DNA from: Lachnospiraceae bacterium
GTDB taxonomy: Bacteria; Bacillota_A; Clostridia; Lachnospirales; Lachnospiraceae
DNA: 12,214 nt
Direction: 5' to 3'
Assembly (NCBI GenBank): GCA_031262285.1
Contig: JAISHZ010000307.1
Span: 1 to 12,214, forward strand
A model generated the notes under the pieces. The model searched no databases. It had not been told where the DNA came from and saw only the letters and a program-made list of their open reading frames with translations. The translations under genes and the position numbers were made by a program. Of this stretch, positions 1-7,772 are shown piece after piece. How positions within the stretch are numbered: the first letter of the stretch is position 1; each line of letters opens with the position of its first letter.

Positions 1-2073
1 GAGCTTTTTGCATGGCAAAAAGAAAATCTGCAATATCGAATGAATCAGGCGAGCGCTACGATGACTGCCGGGTATTTCAAGCTGCTTGGGATCAAGCGAG
101 CGCATCGAAAAGCAGCCCAAACGAGTATTTTGGTGCAGGTGCAAAAGGATCGCATGATCCCGCGCAAAACGCGTTTTTATGCCAAAGAGATGTGCTTCGA
201 AACAGTGGAAAGAAGGAAGCTGATCGCCTGTCCCATAGAAGCGTGTGTTTTTTCAACGAAAGAGGCTGACCGTCTGATTCGAGTGGAGGCAAAGCAAGAG
301 GGGAAACCTCTGCGAGAGCCGCTTTTTGGAAGCAATCCGACAGTGGGTAATTCCTTTACCATCGTCTTTGCAAGTGCTATATGGGTGGAGGATGTTGTGC
401 GGATCGGAATTCGTTTGCGGGAAGCACCGGAATATCGGCGTAGTTATCCGCACGATCCGGCTTTTATCCCCTTGGGAGCCTATCAAGTCGAGTACCTTAT
501 CAGACGCGGCGATGATAAGAACCCCGAAGAAGATGATAAGGAATGGAAAGAACTAACCGTTTGGAGAGATGATACGCTTGGCTTTTTGTATGATGGGGAG
601 ATGGTGCTTGTACCTGTGGAAAAAGGAACGTGGATGAGAGAAATTCGCTTCACCCTGACGCGCGATGGGTACGAAGTACCACCGATGTTGATCGGCTTAC
701 ATCCCAATACCTTATCGCTGCGCCAACAGCTTACGCGGATAGAATGCCATGATTTCGGAAACAAAGCGGATCAAGGATGGAAGGAATCCGATACTGCCTA
801 TTTGGTGACTTGTGATACATGGTTATCCCTATATGGCAATGCAATGGTCTTTCTCGGGAAGGAAGGGAGATTCCAAAAAGCGACCTACACCAAAACTACA
901 GATTACAACAGTATGACGTGTACCTATCAGATACCCAAACTTCAGAGGATGGGGGAGACAGAAGATCCAATCAATGCGATTAAAGTAGTATCCTTTGAAC
1001 CGATACCGGTTTTCTATACCGATAAGGCGCAGCAAGGGATAGAGCAGTCGAGTGGAATCTGTGCGGCGATGGCAGACGGACTGCCCGCGCAGGGGTATCG
1101 AATGGAAGAAGAGGGAGTGGTCACAGAGGACTTCGCGATCATGGTGTTGGAAGAAGATGGGTTTTATTATGTCTGGGAAAGGAAGGAGGATTTCTTTGCA
1201 TCAACGGCGCAAGATCGACACTTTATCTTGGAAGAAACGGAAATAGGCAAGGAAGGATTTCCGGTGTTGCATTTTGGAGATGGGATTCGGGGCAAGATCC
1301 CGAAGGGTCCGATTCTTGTTACCTCCTACGTGTGTTCTTACGGAGCATTGGGCAATGTGAAAGCGAACACCATCAACAAGTGGTCCGTGTGGGATGCGGA
1401 AGAATCATTTGAACCATCAGATGGAATCCCCATGGAAGACAAGCATATCTTGATTCAGCACGATGTGGCAGGGACAGGAGGACGAGGTGAAGAAAAAGTA
1501 GATGCTTGTATTGCGCGGTTTGTGCGCGAAATGCAGGAAAACCATACGTTGGTAACAGCACAGGATTATGAAAACGCCGTAATCAAGACACCGGGATTGC
1601 TCATTGACAGCTGTCGCGTCATAGATTGGCAGGATGGGATCCTACGGATGGTGGTAAGACCGGGATCGGAATGTGAATCCATTCGGTTTCACGATGTTTT
1701 TGCCCAAAATATCATTCGTTTTTTGGAGCAAAGGAGGATGTTGGGAGTCATGGTCGTTTTGGAACCCCCTGTGTATGTGGAGTTGGATATTATCTGTCGG
1801 ATCGTGCTTTGCGCGGGAGCGACAGCAAAGACGCAGGGGATGGAAGATGCTATCCGCACATTTTTCTGGGAACGGAGAAAAGAGTTGGGGAAGCCGTTGT
1901 TTCATAGAGAGATCACAGCTTTGCTGGAAAGAAACCCCATGGTGGAGCAAGTCAAAAGCATGGAACTGGATACGAAGGAAGAAAGAGTCTTACGGAACGC
2001 TACCGGAGATCTGTTGTTTTCACCCGGTCAGATAGCGAAGGTGAATCACATCAAGATTACGACAAGTTATTAA
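1..2073 (+). CDS. Baseplate assembly protein, gp6/J-like (Afp11 type), 5' partial
   Basis: This is the C-terminal 690 residues of a large putative baseplate assembly protein; the frame is open from base 1, so the start lies upstream. The first visible residues (ELFAWQKENLQYRMNQ) followed by YFKLLGI match the early conserved block of this family (LFAW..E...YR.N....Y...LGI). Further on, HFGDGIRGKIPKG followed by GALGNVKA (about in-window residues 424-455) is the family's FGDG...GN block, and GGRGEEKVDACIARF with LVTAQDYENAV (about 494-525) is the J-like domain. The C-terminus (about 590-690) has the usual alternating hydrophobic and charged pattern. In contractile tails this protein forms the wedge around the central hub and triggers sheath contraction. 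It is followed after 105 bases by the tail protein I-like gene, the order seen in Afp/PVC-type loci. Family assignment rests on recalled motifs, not a search. Confidence 0.9.
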   Translation, partial: ELFAWQKENLQYRMNQASATMTAGYFKLLGIKRAHRKAAQTSILVQVQKDRMIPRKTRFYAKEMCFETVERRKLIACPIEACVFSTKEADRLIRVEAKQEGKPLREPLFGSNPTVGNSFTIVFASAIWVEDVVRIGIRLREAPEYRRSYPHDPAFIPLGAYQVEYLIRRGDDKNPEEDDKEWKELTVWRDDTLGFLYDGEMVLVPVEKGTWMREIRFTLTRDGYEVPPMLIGLHPNTLSLRQQLTRIECHDFGNKADQGWKESDTAYLVTCDTWLSLYGNAMVFLGKEGRFQKATYTKTTDYNSMTCTYQIPKLQRMGETEDPINAIKVVSFEPIPVFYTDKAQQGIEQSSGICAAMADGLPAQGYRMEEEGVVTEDFAIMVLEEDGFYYVWERKEDFFASTAQDRHFILEETEIGKEGFPVLHFGDGIRGKIPKGPILVTSYVCSYGALGNVKANTINKWSVWDAEESFEPSDGIPMEDKHILIQHDVAGTGGRGEEKVDACIARFVREMQENHTLVTAQDYENAVIKTPGLLIDSCRVIDWQDGILRMVVRPGSECESIRFHDVFAQNIIRFLEQRRMLGVMVVLEPPVYVELDIICRIVLCAGATAKTQGMEDAIRTFFWERRKELGKPLFHREITALLERNPMVEQVKSMELDTKEERVLRNATGDLLFSPGQIAKVNHIKITTSY

Positions 2074-2140
2074 CTGCTTGGCGTTGATCACCGAACCCAT
2101 CCATTGAGCTTGGGAAATATAGAAGGAATGACGTACATAA

Positions 2141-2175
2141 CACGAACAATCGTGAAAGAAAGCGACATAGGGGGG
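2141..2175 (+). promoter_or_regulatory. Small hairpin and Shine-Dalgarno before the tail protein I gene
   Basis: CACGA (2141-2145) and TCGTG (2150-2154) can form a 5-bp stem with an ACAA loop. AGGGGGG follows at 2169-2175, three bases before the ATG at 2179. The arrangement, a hairpin then a G-rich ribosome site, resembles the other gaps in this operon, but the linker differs and the stem is short, so membership in the repeat family is uncertain. Confidence 0.35.
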
Positions 2176-2178
2176 CAT

Positions 2179-3222
2179 ATGTGGGAACAGGTAACGAGGA
2201 ACCGTAAGTATTTTATCTGGAAGATTCACAATCAAATCACACAGAGTGTCAATCGGAACACTCCGGATGAGAAAGGCTATTCTGTGAGTCCGCTTTTGGA
2301 CAGCGGCGTACCGCAGACGGTATGGTACCGCGCACAAGGGGAGGAATTACCACAGTCTGTCACATTGTATTTCTATGCGGCGGATGAGGTGCCGATTGGA
2401 TGGGAACAAACAGCGCGAGATGCTGCTGTTTCGCCACAGGACAAGATGAGAAGATTTCAACCCTATTTGCGCGTTACGATGCGAAGAGGCGGCACCGGTT
2501 TGTTATATGAGGCTGTGGGGCGGTATCTGTGGGTGATCCTAGAATCGTGGGAAGATGTCAAAGGTACATTGACATTGCATTTTCCCAAAGAGAGTTGGAG
2601 TAGTTATTTGCCGGAACTTTATCGAAGCGGTGTCGGAAGCGCTTTTTTGGAACGATTTTTATCTCTGTTTCAAATCATTCAAGAGGAAATAGAAGACAAG
2701 TTGGACAAAGTACCGGAAAAGATGCTTCCCGCGATCTGCGGAAGCGAACAGTTACCGACCATCGCCGCATTTTTGTCAGAAGAAACACCGCAATTGTGGG
2801 AAGAAGAACGGCTCTCCCGCTATCTGGAGGAGGTGATCGACTTTTACGGCAAACGCGGCACCGTATGGGGACTCAAAAAGAAGATTTTGGCCTTTTGCGG
2901 AAAAGTCCCCATGGTAGCGGAGTATCATCCGTATCAACCGGAGAGAAAAGGCGCGAGAAAGGATCTCATCGAGAGACTCTATGGGAACAACCCGTACATG
3001 GTAACGGTAGCGCTGGATGTCGGGGACAAAACCGAGGAGGGAGGTGCCGGGATGAATGCATTGTTTCGGAAATTAGAACAGATCGTTCGAGATTGCGTAC
3101 CGGCACATATGGTAACACGAATCGCATTACTGCGTGGTGAAATCGTTCTGGATTCCTATTCTTATCTGGAAATCAACAGTCGTTTGCGACACGAAACACG
3201 AGATCAAATTATGCGTGAATAA
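2179..3222 (+). CDS. Phage tail protein I-like baseplate protein (Afp12 type)
   Basis: A 347-residue protein of the P2 gpI/tail protein I-like family found beside J-like proteins in contractile tails and eCIS loci. The diagnostic core starts near residue 142 with SYLPELYR, then FLERFLSLFQIIQEEIEDKLD, a loop containing LPTIAAFL, then YLEEVIDFYGKRGTVWGLKKKI (about 215-236). This matches the family's YLP.LYR, FLERFL..FE and LY..RGT..GL patterns. The last third (ALDVGDK, then VRDCVPAHMVTRIAL) fits the terminal domain that docks on the baseplate. The first 140 residues are a beta-rich extension. I chose ATG 2179 because AGGGGGG precedes it; the spacing of three bases is short. In-frame alternatives are ATG 2128 (purine run abuts the start) and TTG 2104. 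Role: tail-tip and baseplate wedge assembly, by family knowledge. Confidence 0.85.
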   Translation: MWEQVTRNRKYFIWKIHNQITQSVNRNTPDEKGYSVSPLLDSGVPQTVWYRAQGEELPQSVTLYFYAADEVPIGWEQTARDAAVSPQDKMRRFQPYLRVTMRRGGTGLLYEAVGRYLWVILESWEDVKGTLTLHFPKESWSSYLPELYRSGVGSAFLERFLSLFQIIQEEIEDKLDKVPEKMLPAICGSEQLPTIAAFLSEETPQLWEEERLSRYLEEVIDFYGKRGTVWGLKKKILAFCGKVPMVAEYHPYQPERKGARKDLIERLYGNNPYMVTVALDVGDKTEEGGAGMNALFRKLEQIVRDCVPAHMVTRIALLRGEIVLDSYSYLEINSRLRHETRDQIMRE

Positions 3223-3232
3223 AAAAGCGATA

Positions 3233-3324
3233 GCCTTGATAGGCACAGATACCATTTGATCGGAAACCAATGACAAAGAAGTCATCACGAAATCGGTACG
3301 CCCGTAGCAACGGGCAGAGGGGAG
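3233..3324 (+). promoter_or_regulatory. Intercistronic hairpins and ribosome site before the 566-aa gene
   Basis: The 108-base gap holds two small inverted repeats. GCC/GGC around TTGATA (3233-3244) echoes the CTTGATTA segment of the repeat arrays downstream. GCCCGT/ACGGGC (3300-3305 and 3310-3315, loop AGCA) is followed directly by AGAGGGGAG (3316-3324), a strong Shine-Dalgarno six bases before ATG 3331. Hairpin, then a CAGA-type linker, then GGGGAG, is the same order as in the tandem arrays, so this looks like a single diverged copy. Confidence 0.55.
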
Positions 3325-3330
3325 TCCTAT

Positions 3331-5031
3331 ATGGATGAATTGCAGTATTTAGAGTTTGACAGAAATCGATACTATTATGGCAAATTGATGTCGGTAGCGG
3401 ATTTTCAATTGGAGCAAAAGTATCACAACAACAAGAGACGAATGCAAAACCGTTTTGGCTTGGGAAGTGGCGTTTTGTATGGATTGGGCGTGGTAGCGGT
3501 GGATGAGGAGACGATTTCGCTGGAGGCGGGAGCAGCGATAGACGCTGTAGGGAGAGAGATTCTGGTGAAAGAACCGATCACCATGAACATTTCCGACATA
3601 GAAGGCAGTGCGGCAGTACTGTCACAAGAGAGTGGTTACGCTTATCTGTGTCTTTCGTATGCGCAAGAAGAAGGAGAAGAAGTATTCAACGCCTGTGGAG
3701 AACCGGGTTTGGAAGCCAATCGCTACATGGAAAAGTATCGAGTGACACTCAGCGCGCGAGAACCCAAAGCGATGGGAGACCTTTCTTATCGATCTGTATT
3801 GGAAGATCGCGTCATTGTGTACGAAGGACGAGGGATTCGCCTTACCCATATCACACCGAAATTCGCAATACAAAATACAGCTGTTTCATTGGCAGTAGAA
3901 GTGGAAAACATCGGGCAGACGCAGGATTTTTCTTTTTCCTATCAAGTGCCATTGCGTCATTTGCGAAACGAAGATCGTGCATCTTTGAAAGTGGATTTTG
4001 ATTCCAAATTGGTAGCCAAAAAGCGGCGGTATCGGTTGGAAATCCCGCTCGTTGCGCTTGGCGTAGAGGCGATAGGAGAGATTCAAGCAAAAGGGATGCC
4101 ACTCACTTTTTTTGCAGATGCGACTACGACGCAGGAAATGCTGTTATGCGATAGTCAGATACAGATCGTGGAACATGATATGACCCAAGCGATCACCGAA
4201 CAGTACTACAAAACACGGATGCATACACTTCTGTCGCGTCCAGACCAATCCGTACTTTATCTGGCGAAGCTCTTTCTCGTCAAAGCAGGGGAGAGTACGA
4301 TCGTGGAGGAAGTGGAAGCGATGCCTTTCGCGCAGGTGGTACAGTCAGGAGAACTGCAAAGCGCACTCATTACCCGGTTGACCGAAGAACTACACAAAAC
4401 CCAAGAGGAACTTGCACAATTGCACAAAGCAACTCTTCTGCAAGAGACGGTGCAGCCCAAGCGGCAAATCACATACGGCGTCTATGAGAAGCAACCGGAG
4501 AGCGGCAGCGGAAGAAATAAGGGAAATCTGTTTGTCTCTGAGGAAATTCCCCATGGACACGGACCGGGTGCGGTCAATCTGGTATTGACATTGGAAAATG
4601 CCAAAGGGGAACTGGTGTCGGGTGATTTTGCACTTGTGCGACTTTCGACGAAGATTTTTCCCGACAAAGGAACTTTTGTGATCGGGATACTGAGCCGAGA
4701 AGCAGCACGCAATCAAGAGATGCGCGTGCACTGGATGGCAATGAAAGATGAGGCGAAGGAGGAAGAGATGGAAGGCGGCAGGAAAGTCCTTTTGACAAAA
4801 GGGTTTGTGGAACTAAAGACAGGGGAAAGTTGCTATCTGGATGTGCAATGTCGGAATATGCAAGATAAGCGTCTCCTATATCGCGTCAAAGAGCAGGAAG
4901 GGATTGTTGATCAAAATGGATTGTATACCGCGCCATTGATAGCGGGTATCTATGAAATCATCGTGGAAAGTGCGGTATATGCCAATGTGGAAACCAGTTT
5001 ATTCGCGGTCGTACGAAAAGATCCTTCTTGA
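3331..5031 (+). CDS. Tail-associated multidomain protein with Ig-like C-terminus
   Basis: A 566-residue protein, apparently complete. The N-terminus (residues about 8-75) carries RNRYYYGKLMSVADFQLEQ, then KRRMQNRFGLGSGVLYGLGV and AGAAIDAVGREILV. I recall this pattern from uncharacterised proteins that sit next to tail protein I-like genes in contractile-injection loci. Residues about 180-265 look beta-sandwich-like. Residues about 340-372 (LITRLTEELHKTQEELAQLH) are probably a coiled coil. SEEIPHGHGPGAVNLVLTLE (about 400-420) is a second conserved block. The last 75 residues, with GIVDQNGLYTAPLIAGIYEI, resemble a bacterial Ig-like fold in which a GLYTAP turn is typical. ATG 3331 has a well-placed GGGGAG. 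Its position where Afp13/Pvc13 fibre genes follow Afp12 suggests a tail-tip, fibre-adaptor or baseplate accessory role. That is inference from position; no enzyme motif is seen. Confidence 0.75.
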   Translation: MDELQYLEFDRNRYYYGKLMSVADFQLEQKYHNNKRRMQNRFGLGSGVLYGLGVVAVDEETISLEAGAAIDAVGREILVKEPITMNISDIEGSAAVLSQESGYAYLCLSYAQEEGEEVFNACGEPGLEANRYMEKYRVTLSAREPKAMGDLSYRSVLEDRVIVYEGRGIRLTHITPKFAIQNTAVSLAVEVENIGQTQDFSFSYQVPLRHLRNEDRASLKVDFDSKLVAKKRRYRLEIPLVALGVEAIGEIQAKGMPLTFFADATTTQEMLLCDSQIQIVEHDMTQAITEQYYKTRMHTLLSRPDQSVLYLAKLFLVKAGESTIVEEVEAMPFAQVVQSGELQSALITRLTEELHKTQEELAQLHKATLLQETVQPKRQITYGVYEKQPESGSGRNKGNLFVSEEIPHGHGPGAVNLVLTLENAKGELVSGDFALVRLSTKIFPDKGTFVIGILSREAARNQEMRVHWMAMKDEAKEEEMEGGRKVLLTKGFVELKTGESCYLDVQCRNMQDKRLLYRVKEQEGIVDQNGLYTAPLIAGIYEIIVESAVYANVETSLFAVVRKDPS

Positions 5032-5034
5032 GAG

Positions 5035-5157
5035 GTACGCGCGACGCCTACGCGCAGACGGGAACAAGTTTGAAAGTAAGGGAACTTTCAAACGGTTTGA
5101 TTGATACGCAGTGCCGAATGCGTGAAGGACACACGCAAGGCACGCATACGGGAATAA
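5035..5157 (+). repeat. Intercistronic structured repeat array A (two units)
   Basis: Unit 1: GCGCG/CGCGC stem (5039-5043, 5051-5055), linker AGACGGGAACAA, then a second hairpin GTTTGAAAGT/ACTTTCAAAC (5068-5077, 5084-5093), then TTTGATTGATACG. Unit 2: outer stem GTGCC/GGCAC (5111-5115, 5139-5143) and inner stem TGCGTG/CACGCA (5119-5124, 5132-5137), then GCATACGGGAATAAG. Unit 2 is the same element as in 6240-6380, but its outer stem is GTGCC/GGCAC where that array has GCGCC/GGCGC. This is a paired C-G to T-A change that preserves pairing. The remaining bases (5158-5205) carry no repeat and end with GGAG (5197-5200), five bases before ATG 5206. Confidence 0.75.
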
Positions 5158-5205
5158 GTATGAAAGAGGGTAGGGCACAAAATCGAGTGCGGGAATGGAG
5201 ATGGA

Positions 5206-6069
5206 ATGACAATACATAGTCCGAAAACTGTTTATCATGTCATACAAACACAAATTACACAGGGTGCGAGAATCGTATTTTTGTGCAGAGATAGTCAGAC
5301 GCGGATGTTTCGATTGGTAGGAATCTTAGCAGAAGCAGAGGGGTTACCGGAGTTTTTGGCTTATCTGACTAGGACACCCAATATTGGCACAGCAGAAAGT
5401 GATCTGTACGAATATTTCATGTATCAAGGTGCATACTTTCTTACTTTTCATATCTTGGAAGCAGAGTCGCTGGAAGCGAAATTGGAGGAGAATGCTTACG
5501 ATCTGCGAGAACGGATTCGTATCGGAGAAGCTTTGTTGCATAGTCTGCTGCTCAAACAAATGCCATGGTATTTTGCGGCGGGGGGTCTTTTGCCGGGTCA
5601 TGTGATGCTCACGGACAGTTTTGAAATTGGGTTTCAATATGATTTGGTAGATCTGAAAAACGCGAAAAGGTATTCGGTCGGGGAGGTTGCCCTTAGTTTG
5701 GCATATTGGATGGAAACGCTGTTTCGCAAAGAGCTTCGTCAAAAATTGGATGAGGAGTTAACCTCGTTTTGGAAAATGTTGAAACGAGATGAATGTTATG
5801 GACTGCCGGAAATGATTCAAGCATATCGAAAATTAAGCGTTCATTTAAACGCACGATTGGATACGGAAGGGAAACTCCGTTCGAAAACGATTCCGGCTAT
5901 GTGTCTAAAGTGGTGGAATGCGCACAAAAGAGTCATGGTAAAGACTGCGGCTATTTTGATCTTGTGTGTGGTGGTGTGTTTGTCTGTTTATGGATATGGG
6001 TATTATCGTTCATTGACACAGAGAAGGAGTCCACACTTTACCGCAATCGGTACGGTAGAGCTGAAGTAA
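5206..6069 (+). CDS. Kinase-fold-like (pseudokinase) protein with one C-terminal membrane helix
   Basis: A 287-residue protein. Residues about 60-150 read like the middle of a protein-kinase fold: a hinge-like stretch (YEYFMYQGAYFLTFHI), a long helix (LRERIRIGEALLHSLLLKQ), then LLPGHVMLTDSFEIGFQYDL (about 127-146), which has the spacing of a catalytic-loop NIML/DFDL region. No HRD aspartate, DFG aspartate or glycine-rich loop is recognisable, so catalysis is unlikely. After a helical region comes KWWNAHKRVMVK and a hydrophobic segment (about 247-267, AAILILCVVVCLSVYGYGYY), then about 20 polar residues. Positive charges before the helix predict a cytoplasmic N-terminus. This layout recalls EssB/YukC of type VII secretion (cytoplasmic pseudokinase plus one membrane pass), though the outer part here is tiny. 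GGAG sits five bases before the ATG. A role as membrane anchor or sensor for the injection machine is inference. Confidence 0.6.
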   Translation: MTIHSPKTVYHVIQTQITQGARIVFLCRDSQTRMFRLVGILAEAEGLPEFLAYLTRTPNIGTAESDLYEYFMYQGAYFLTFHILEAESLEAKLEENAYDLRERIRIGEALLHSLLLKQMPWYFAAGGLLPGHVMLTDSFEIGFQYDLVDLKNAKRYSVGEVALSLAYWMETLFRKELRQKLDEELTSFWKMLKRDECYGLPEMIQAYRKLSVHLNARLDTEGKLRSKTIPAMCLKWWNAHKRVMVKTAAILILCVVVCLSVYGYGYYRSLTQRRSPHFTAIGTVELK

Positions 6070-6075
6070 AACGAG

Positions 6076-6199
6076 GTTACTATTCACAGCCACTATCCCA
6101 CACAAAGGGTCGCAACCGCCAAATCGCGTAGCGATGTTTTATATCGCATGGTGATTTGTGCGATTTGTTGCTGTGAACGCCGAAGGCGTGAACAGTAAC
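6076..6199 (+). other. Complex structured intergenic region (possible RNA element)
   Basis: This 124-base stretch after the kinase-like gene is dense in inverted repeats. GTTACT (6076-6081) pairs with AGTAAC (6194-6199), and TTCACAGC (6083-6090) pairs with GCTGTGAA (6170-6177). ACGCC/GGCGT closes a GAA loop at 6178-6189, and inside the large loop AAATCGC (6121-6127) pairs with GCGATTT (6160-6166). Together these could fold as a multibranched structure. Alternatives exist, for example ATCGC/GCGAT at 6123-6135 and GTTACTATTCAC with GTGAACAGTAAC. There is no U-run after the closing stem, so it is not a classical terminator. It matches no riboswitch I can recall. Confidence 0.45.
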
Positions 6200-6239
6200 A
6201 AAACGAGTCGACGGCGGGGTAAATATCCTTGATTAAAAC

Positions 6240-6380
6240 GTAGCGCCGAATGCGTGAAGGACGCACGCAAGGCGCGCAGACGGGAGCAAAGTTTGAAAGT
6301 AAGAGAACTTTCAAACGCCTTGATTAAAACGTAGCGCCGAATGCGTGAAGGACACGCATGGCGCGCAGACGGGAGTAAAT
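6240..6380 (+). repeat. Intercistronic structured repeat array B (91-bp period)
   Basis: Unit 1 (6240-6330) and partial unit 2 (6331-6380) start 91 bases apart. Each has an outer stem GCGCC/GGCGC (6243-6247 with 6271-6275; 6334-6338 with 6360-6364) and an inner stem TGCGTG/CACGCA. The inner loop is AAGGACG in unit 1 and AAGGA in unit 2, so the two-base length change falls in the loop. GCAGACGGGAG follows in both. Unit 1 then has hairpin GTTTGAAAGT/ACTTTCAAAC (6291-6300, 6307-6316) and CCTTGATTAAAAC. A degenerate half-unit ending in the same CCTTGATTAAAAC lies just upstream (6200-6239). Unit 2 ends with GGGAG (6371-6375), which serves as the ribosome site of the MORN gene. Confidence 0.85.
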
Positions 6381-7772
6381 TTGATAGATAATAAAACGCA
6401 ACTGTATGTAAAAATCGGAAAGAAGTATTATTCCAAAGTACTTTTGTATGTGATACTTTTGTGCCTTGTTCTTTTGCCACAGGGGTTCGTTTATTTCGTG
6501 TGGCCGAGTGTCGTGGCGAAGTTTGGAACTCGGACGATGTGGGTGGACAGTGTGTTGGTTGCATCTTATACCGGGCAAGTAGCACTGCGGACCCAAGGGG
6601 AAATGGGGGACTATATCCTATTTCGCGGAGCTCTTTTGTCCGGATCGATAGAGGGAGACGGAACGCTGTATGGAGAAAAGGGAGAAGTACTCTACAGAGG
6701 CGCATTTGTAGCAGGCAGATATCACGGTAGTGGAATACTCTATGATGATAAAGGCAAGATCTGCTATCAAGGAATGTTTCTGGCCAATCAAAGAGATGGG
6801 ATGGGAACCGCTTACGATCGAGATGGCAGTCGTATTTATATAGGGAATTTCAGAGCAGATTGTTATGATGGGCAGGGCATCTTATATCACGCGGAAGGGG
6901 ACAAGCTATATGAAGGCGAGTTTTCACGCGGATTGTATGAAGGAGAAGGTTCCTTGTACGACGACAATGGCAATTTGCTGTACAAAGGAGAGTTTTTAAA
7001 AGGAGTCTATAGCGGAATGGGTACTCTCTATCATGCGGATGGGCGAATTAAGCAGCAGGGAACCTTTGAATTGGGCGAATACCAAGACGATGTACAAACA
7101 ATTATCATGGAAAAGGATACATCGACTCCGCAGATTCCCAAAGAGTATGAAGGAGAAGTCGTCATATTGCGTGCGGACTCCACGCTTTTTTATGAAGGCG
7201 AGGTGCGAGCCGGTTTCTTGGATGGACAAGGAATCTTGTATGACCAAAACCAAATCCCATTCTATGAGGGTGGTTTGGTAAGCGGGAAATACGAAGGAGA
7301 GGGAACGCTCTATTACGAAGGAGGCGCGCTGTGTTATCAAGGTGGCTGGTTAAATGGTCAGTATCATGGGAACGGTGTTCTATTTGATGAAGCAGGGAAT
7401 GTGATTTTTGAAGGATCGTTTATCAACGGAGCGTACGCGCAAGGTAAGGGGAAATCTTTTACCGAAGATAGGTTACTTCTTTATGATGGTTCTTATGCAG
7501 AGGGTCGTTACGAAGGAGAAGGTACTTTGTATGAAGAGGGTCATATACGCTATCAAGGCGGATTCGCAGACGGTAAATACCATGGTCAGGGAATCTTGTA
7601 TGAGTGGTCTGCGTCGGAGTCGATTGTCTTGTATGAAGGTGGATTTCTCAATGGGGTTTATCATGGAATGGGTACCTTGTATGCGGGACGGACGGTCAGC
7701 TATCGCGGCGAATTCTACATGGGGGAGATCGTCAGACAGGAAACGACGTCGGATGTGGGAGGTGGCAGTTGA
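6381..7772 (+). CDS. Membrane-anchored MORN-repeat protein
   Basis: A 463-residue protein from the proposed TTG start at 6381, placed five bases after GGGAG. The only longer start is a GTG at 6345 inside a repeat hairpin, which lacks a ribosome site. Residues about 20-40 (VLLYVILLCLVLLPQGFVYF) form a membrane helix preceded by KIGKKYYSK, so the rest is predicted to be outside the cytoplasm. From about residue 85 to the end there are about 14 MORN-type repeats with a period of about 23 residues. The consensus is G.Y.G.GTLY...G...YEGEF..; examples are GLYEGEGSLY, GKYEGEGTLY and GVYHGMGTLY. Six repeats form a first block, a degenerate linker follows (DDVQTIIM to PKEYEGE), then about seven more. 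MORN repeats form extended beta-hairpin rods used as scaffolds. A peripheral or cell-wall scaffold for the injection system is inference. The stop overlaps the next start by 3 bases. Confidence 0.85.
   Translation: MIDNKTQLYVKIGKKYYSKVLLYVILLCLVLLPQGFVYFVWPSVVAKFGTRTMWVDSVLVASYTGQVALRTQGEMGDYILFRGALLSGSIEGDGTLYGEKGEVLYRGAFVAGRYHGSGILYDDKGKICYQGMFLANQRDGMGTAYDRDGSRIYIGNFRADCYDGQGILYHAEGDKLYEGEFSRGLYEGEGSLYDDNGNLLYKGEFLKGVYSGMGTLYHADGRIKQQGTFELGEYQDDVQTIIMEKDTSTPQIPKEYEGEVVILRADSTLFYEGEVRAGFLDGQGILYDQNQIPFYEGGLVSGKYEGEGTLYYEGGALCYQGGWLNGQYHGNGVLFDEAGNVIFEGSFINGAYAQGKGKSFTEDRLLLYDGSYAEGRYEGEGTLYEEGHIRYQGGFADGKYHGQGILYEWSASESIVLYEGGFLNGVYHGMGTLYAGRTVSYRGEFYMGEIVRQETTSDVGGGS

Noticed and set aside
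40..42. ATG 40 as start of the baseplate J-like gene
   Set aside because: The frame is open to base 1 and the residues before ATG 40 (ELFAWQKENLQYR) already match the conserved N-terminal block, so the true start is upstream of the window.
5028..5219. 63-codon open frame across repeat array A
   Set aside because: It starts inside the previous gene's stop region and reads straight through the structured repeats. Its residues are dictated by the repeat and similar peptides appear wherever the repeat occurs, so it is a by-product of the repeat and not a protein gene.
6345..6380. GTG 6345 as start of the MORN gene
   Set aside because: It lies inside the inner stem of the repeat hairpin without a ribosome site, whereas TTG 6381 has GGGAG at ideal spacing.
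6139..6705. 188-codon open frame on the - strand across array B and the MORN gene start
   Set aside because: It spans the repeats and the membrane helix of a well-supported + strand gene, and no plausible domain is seen.
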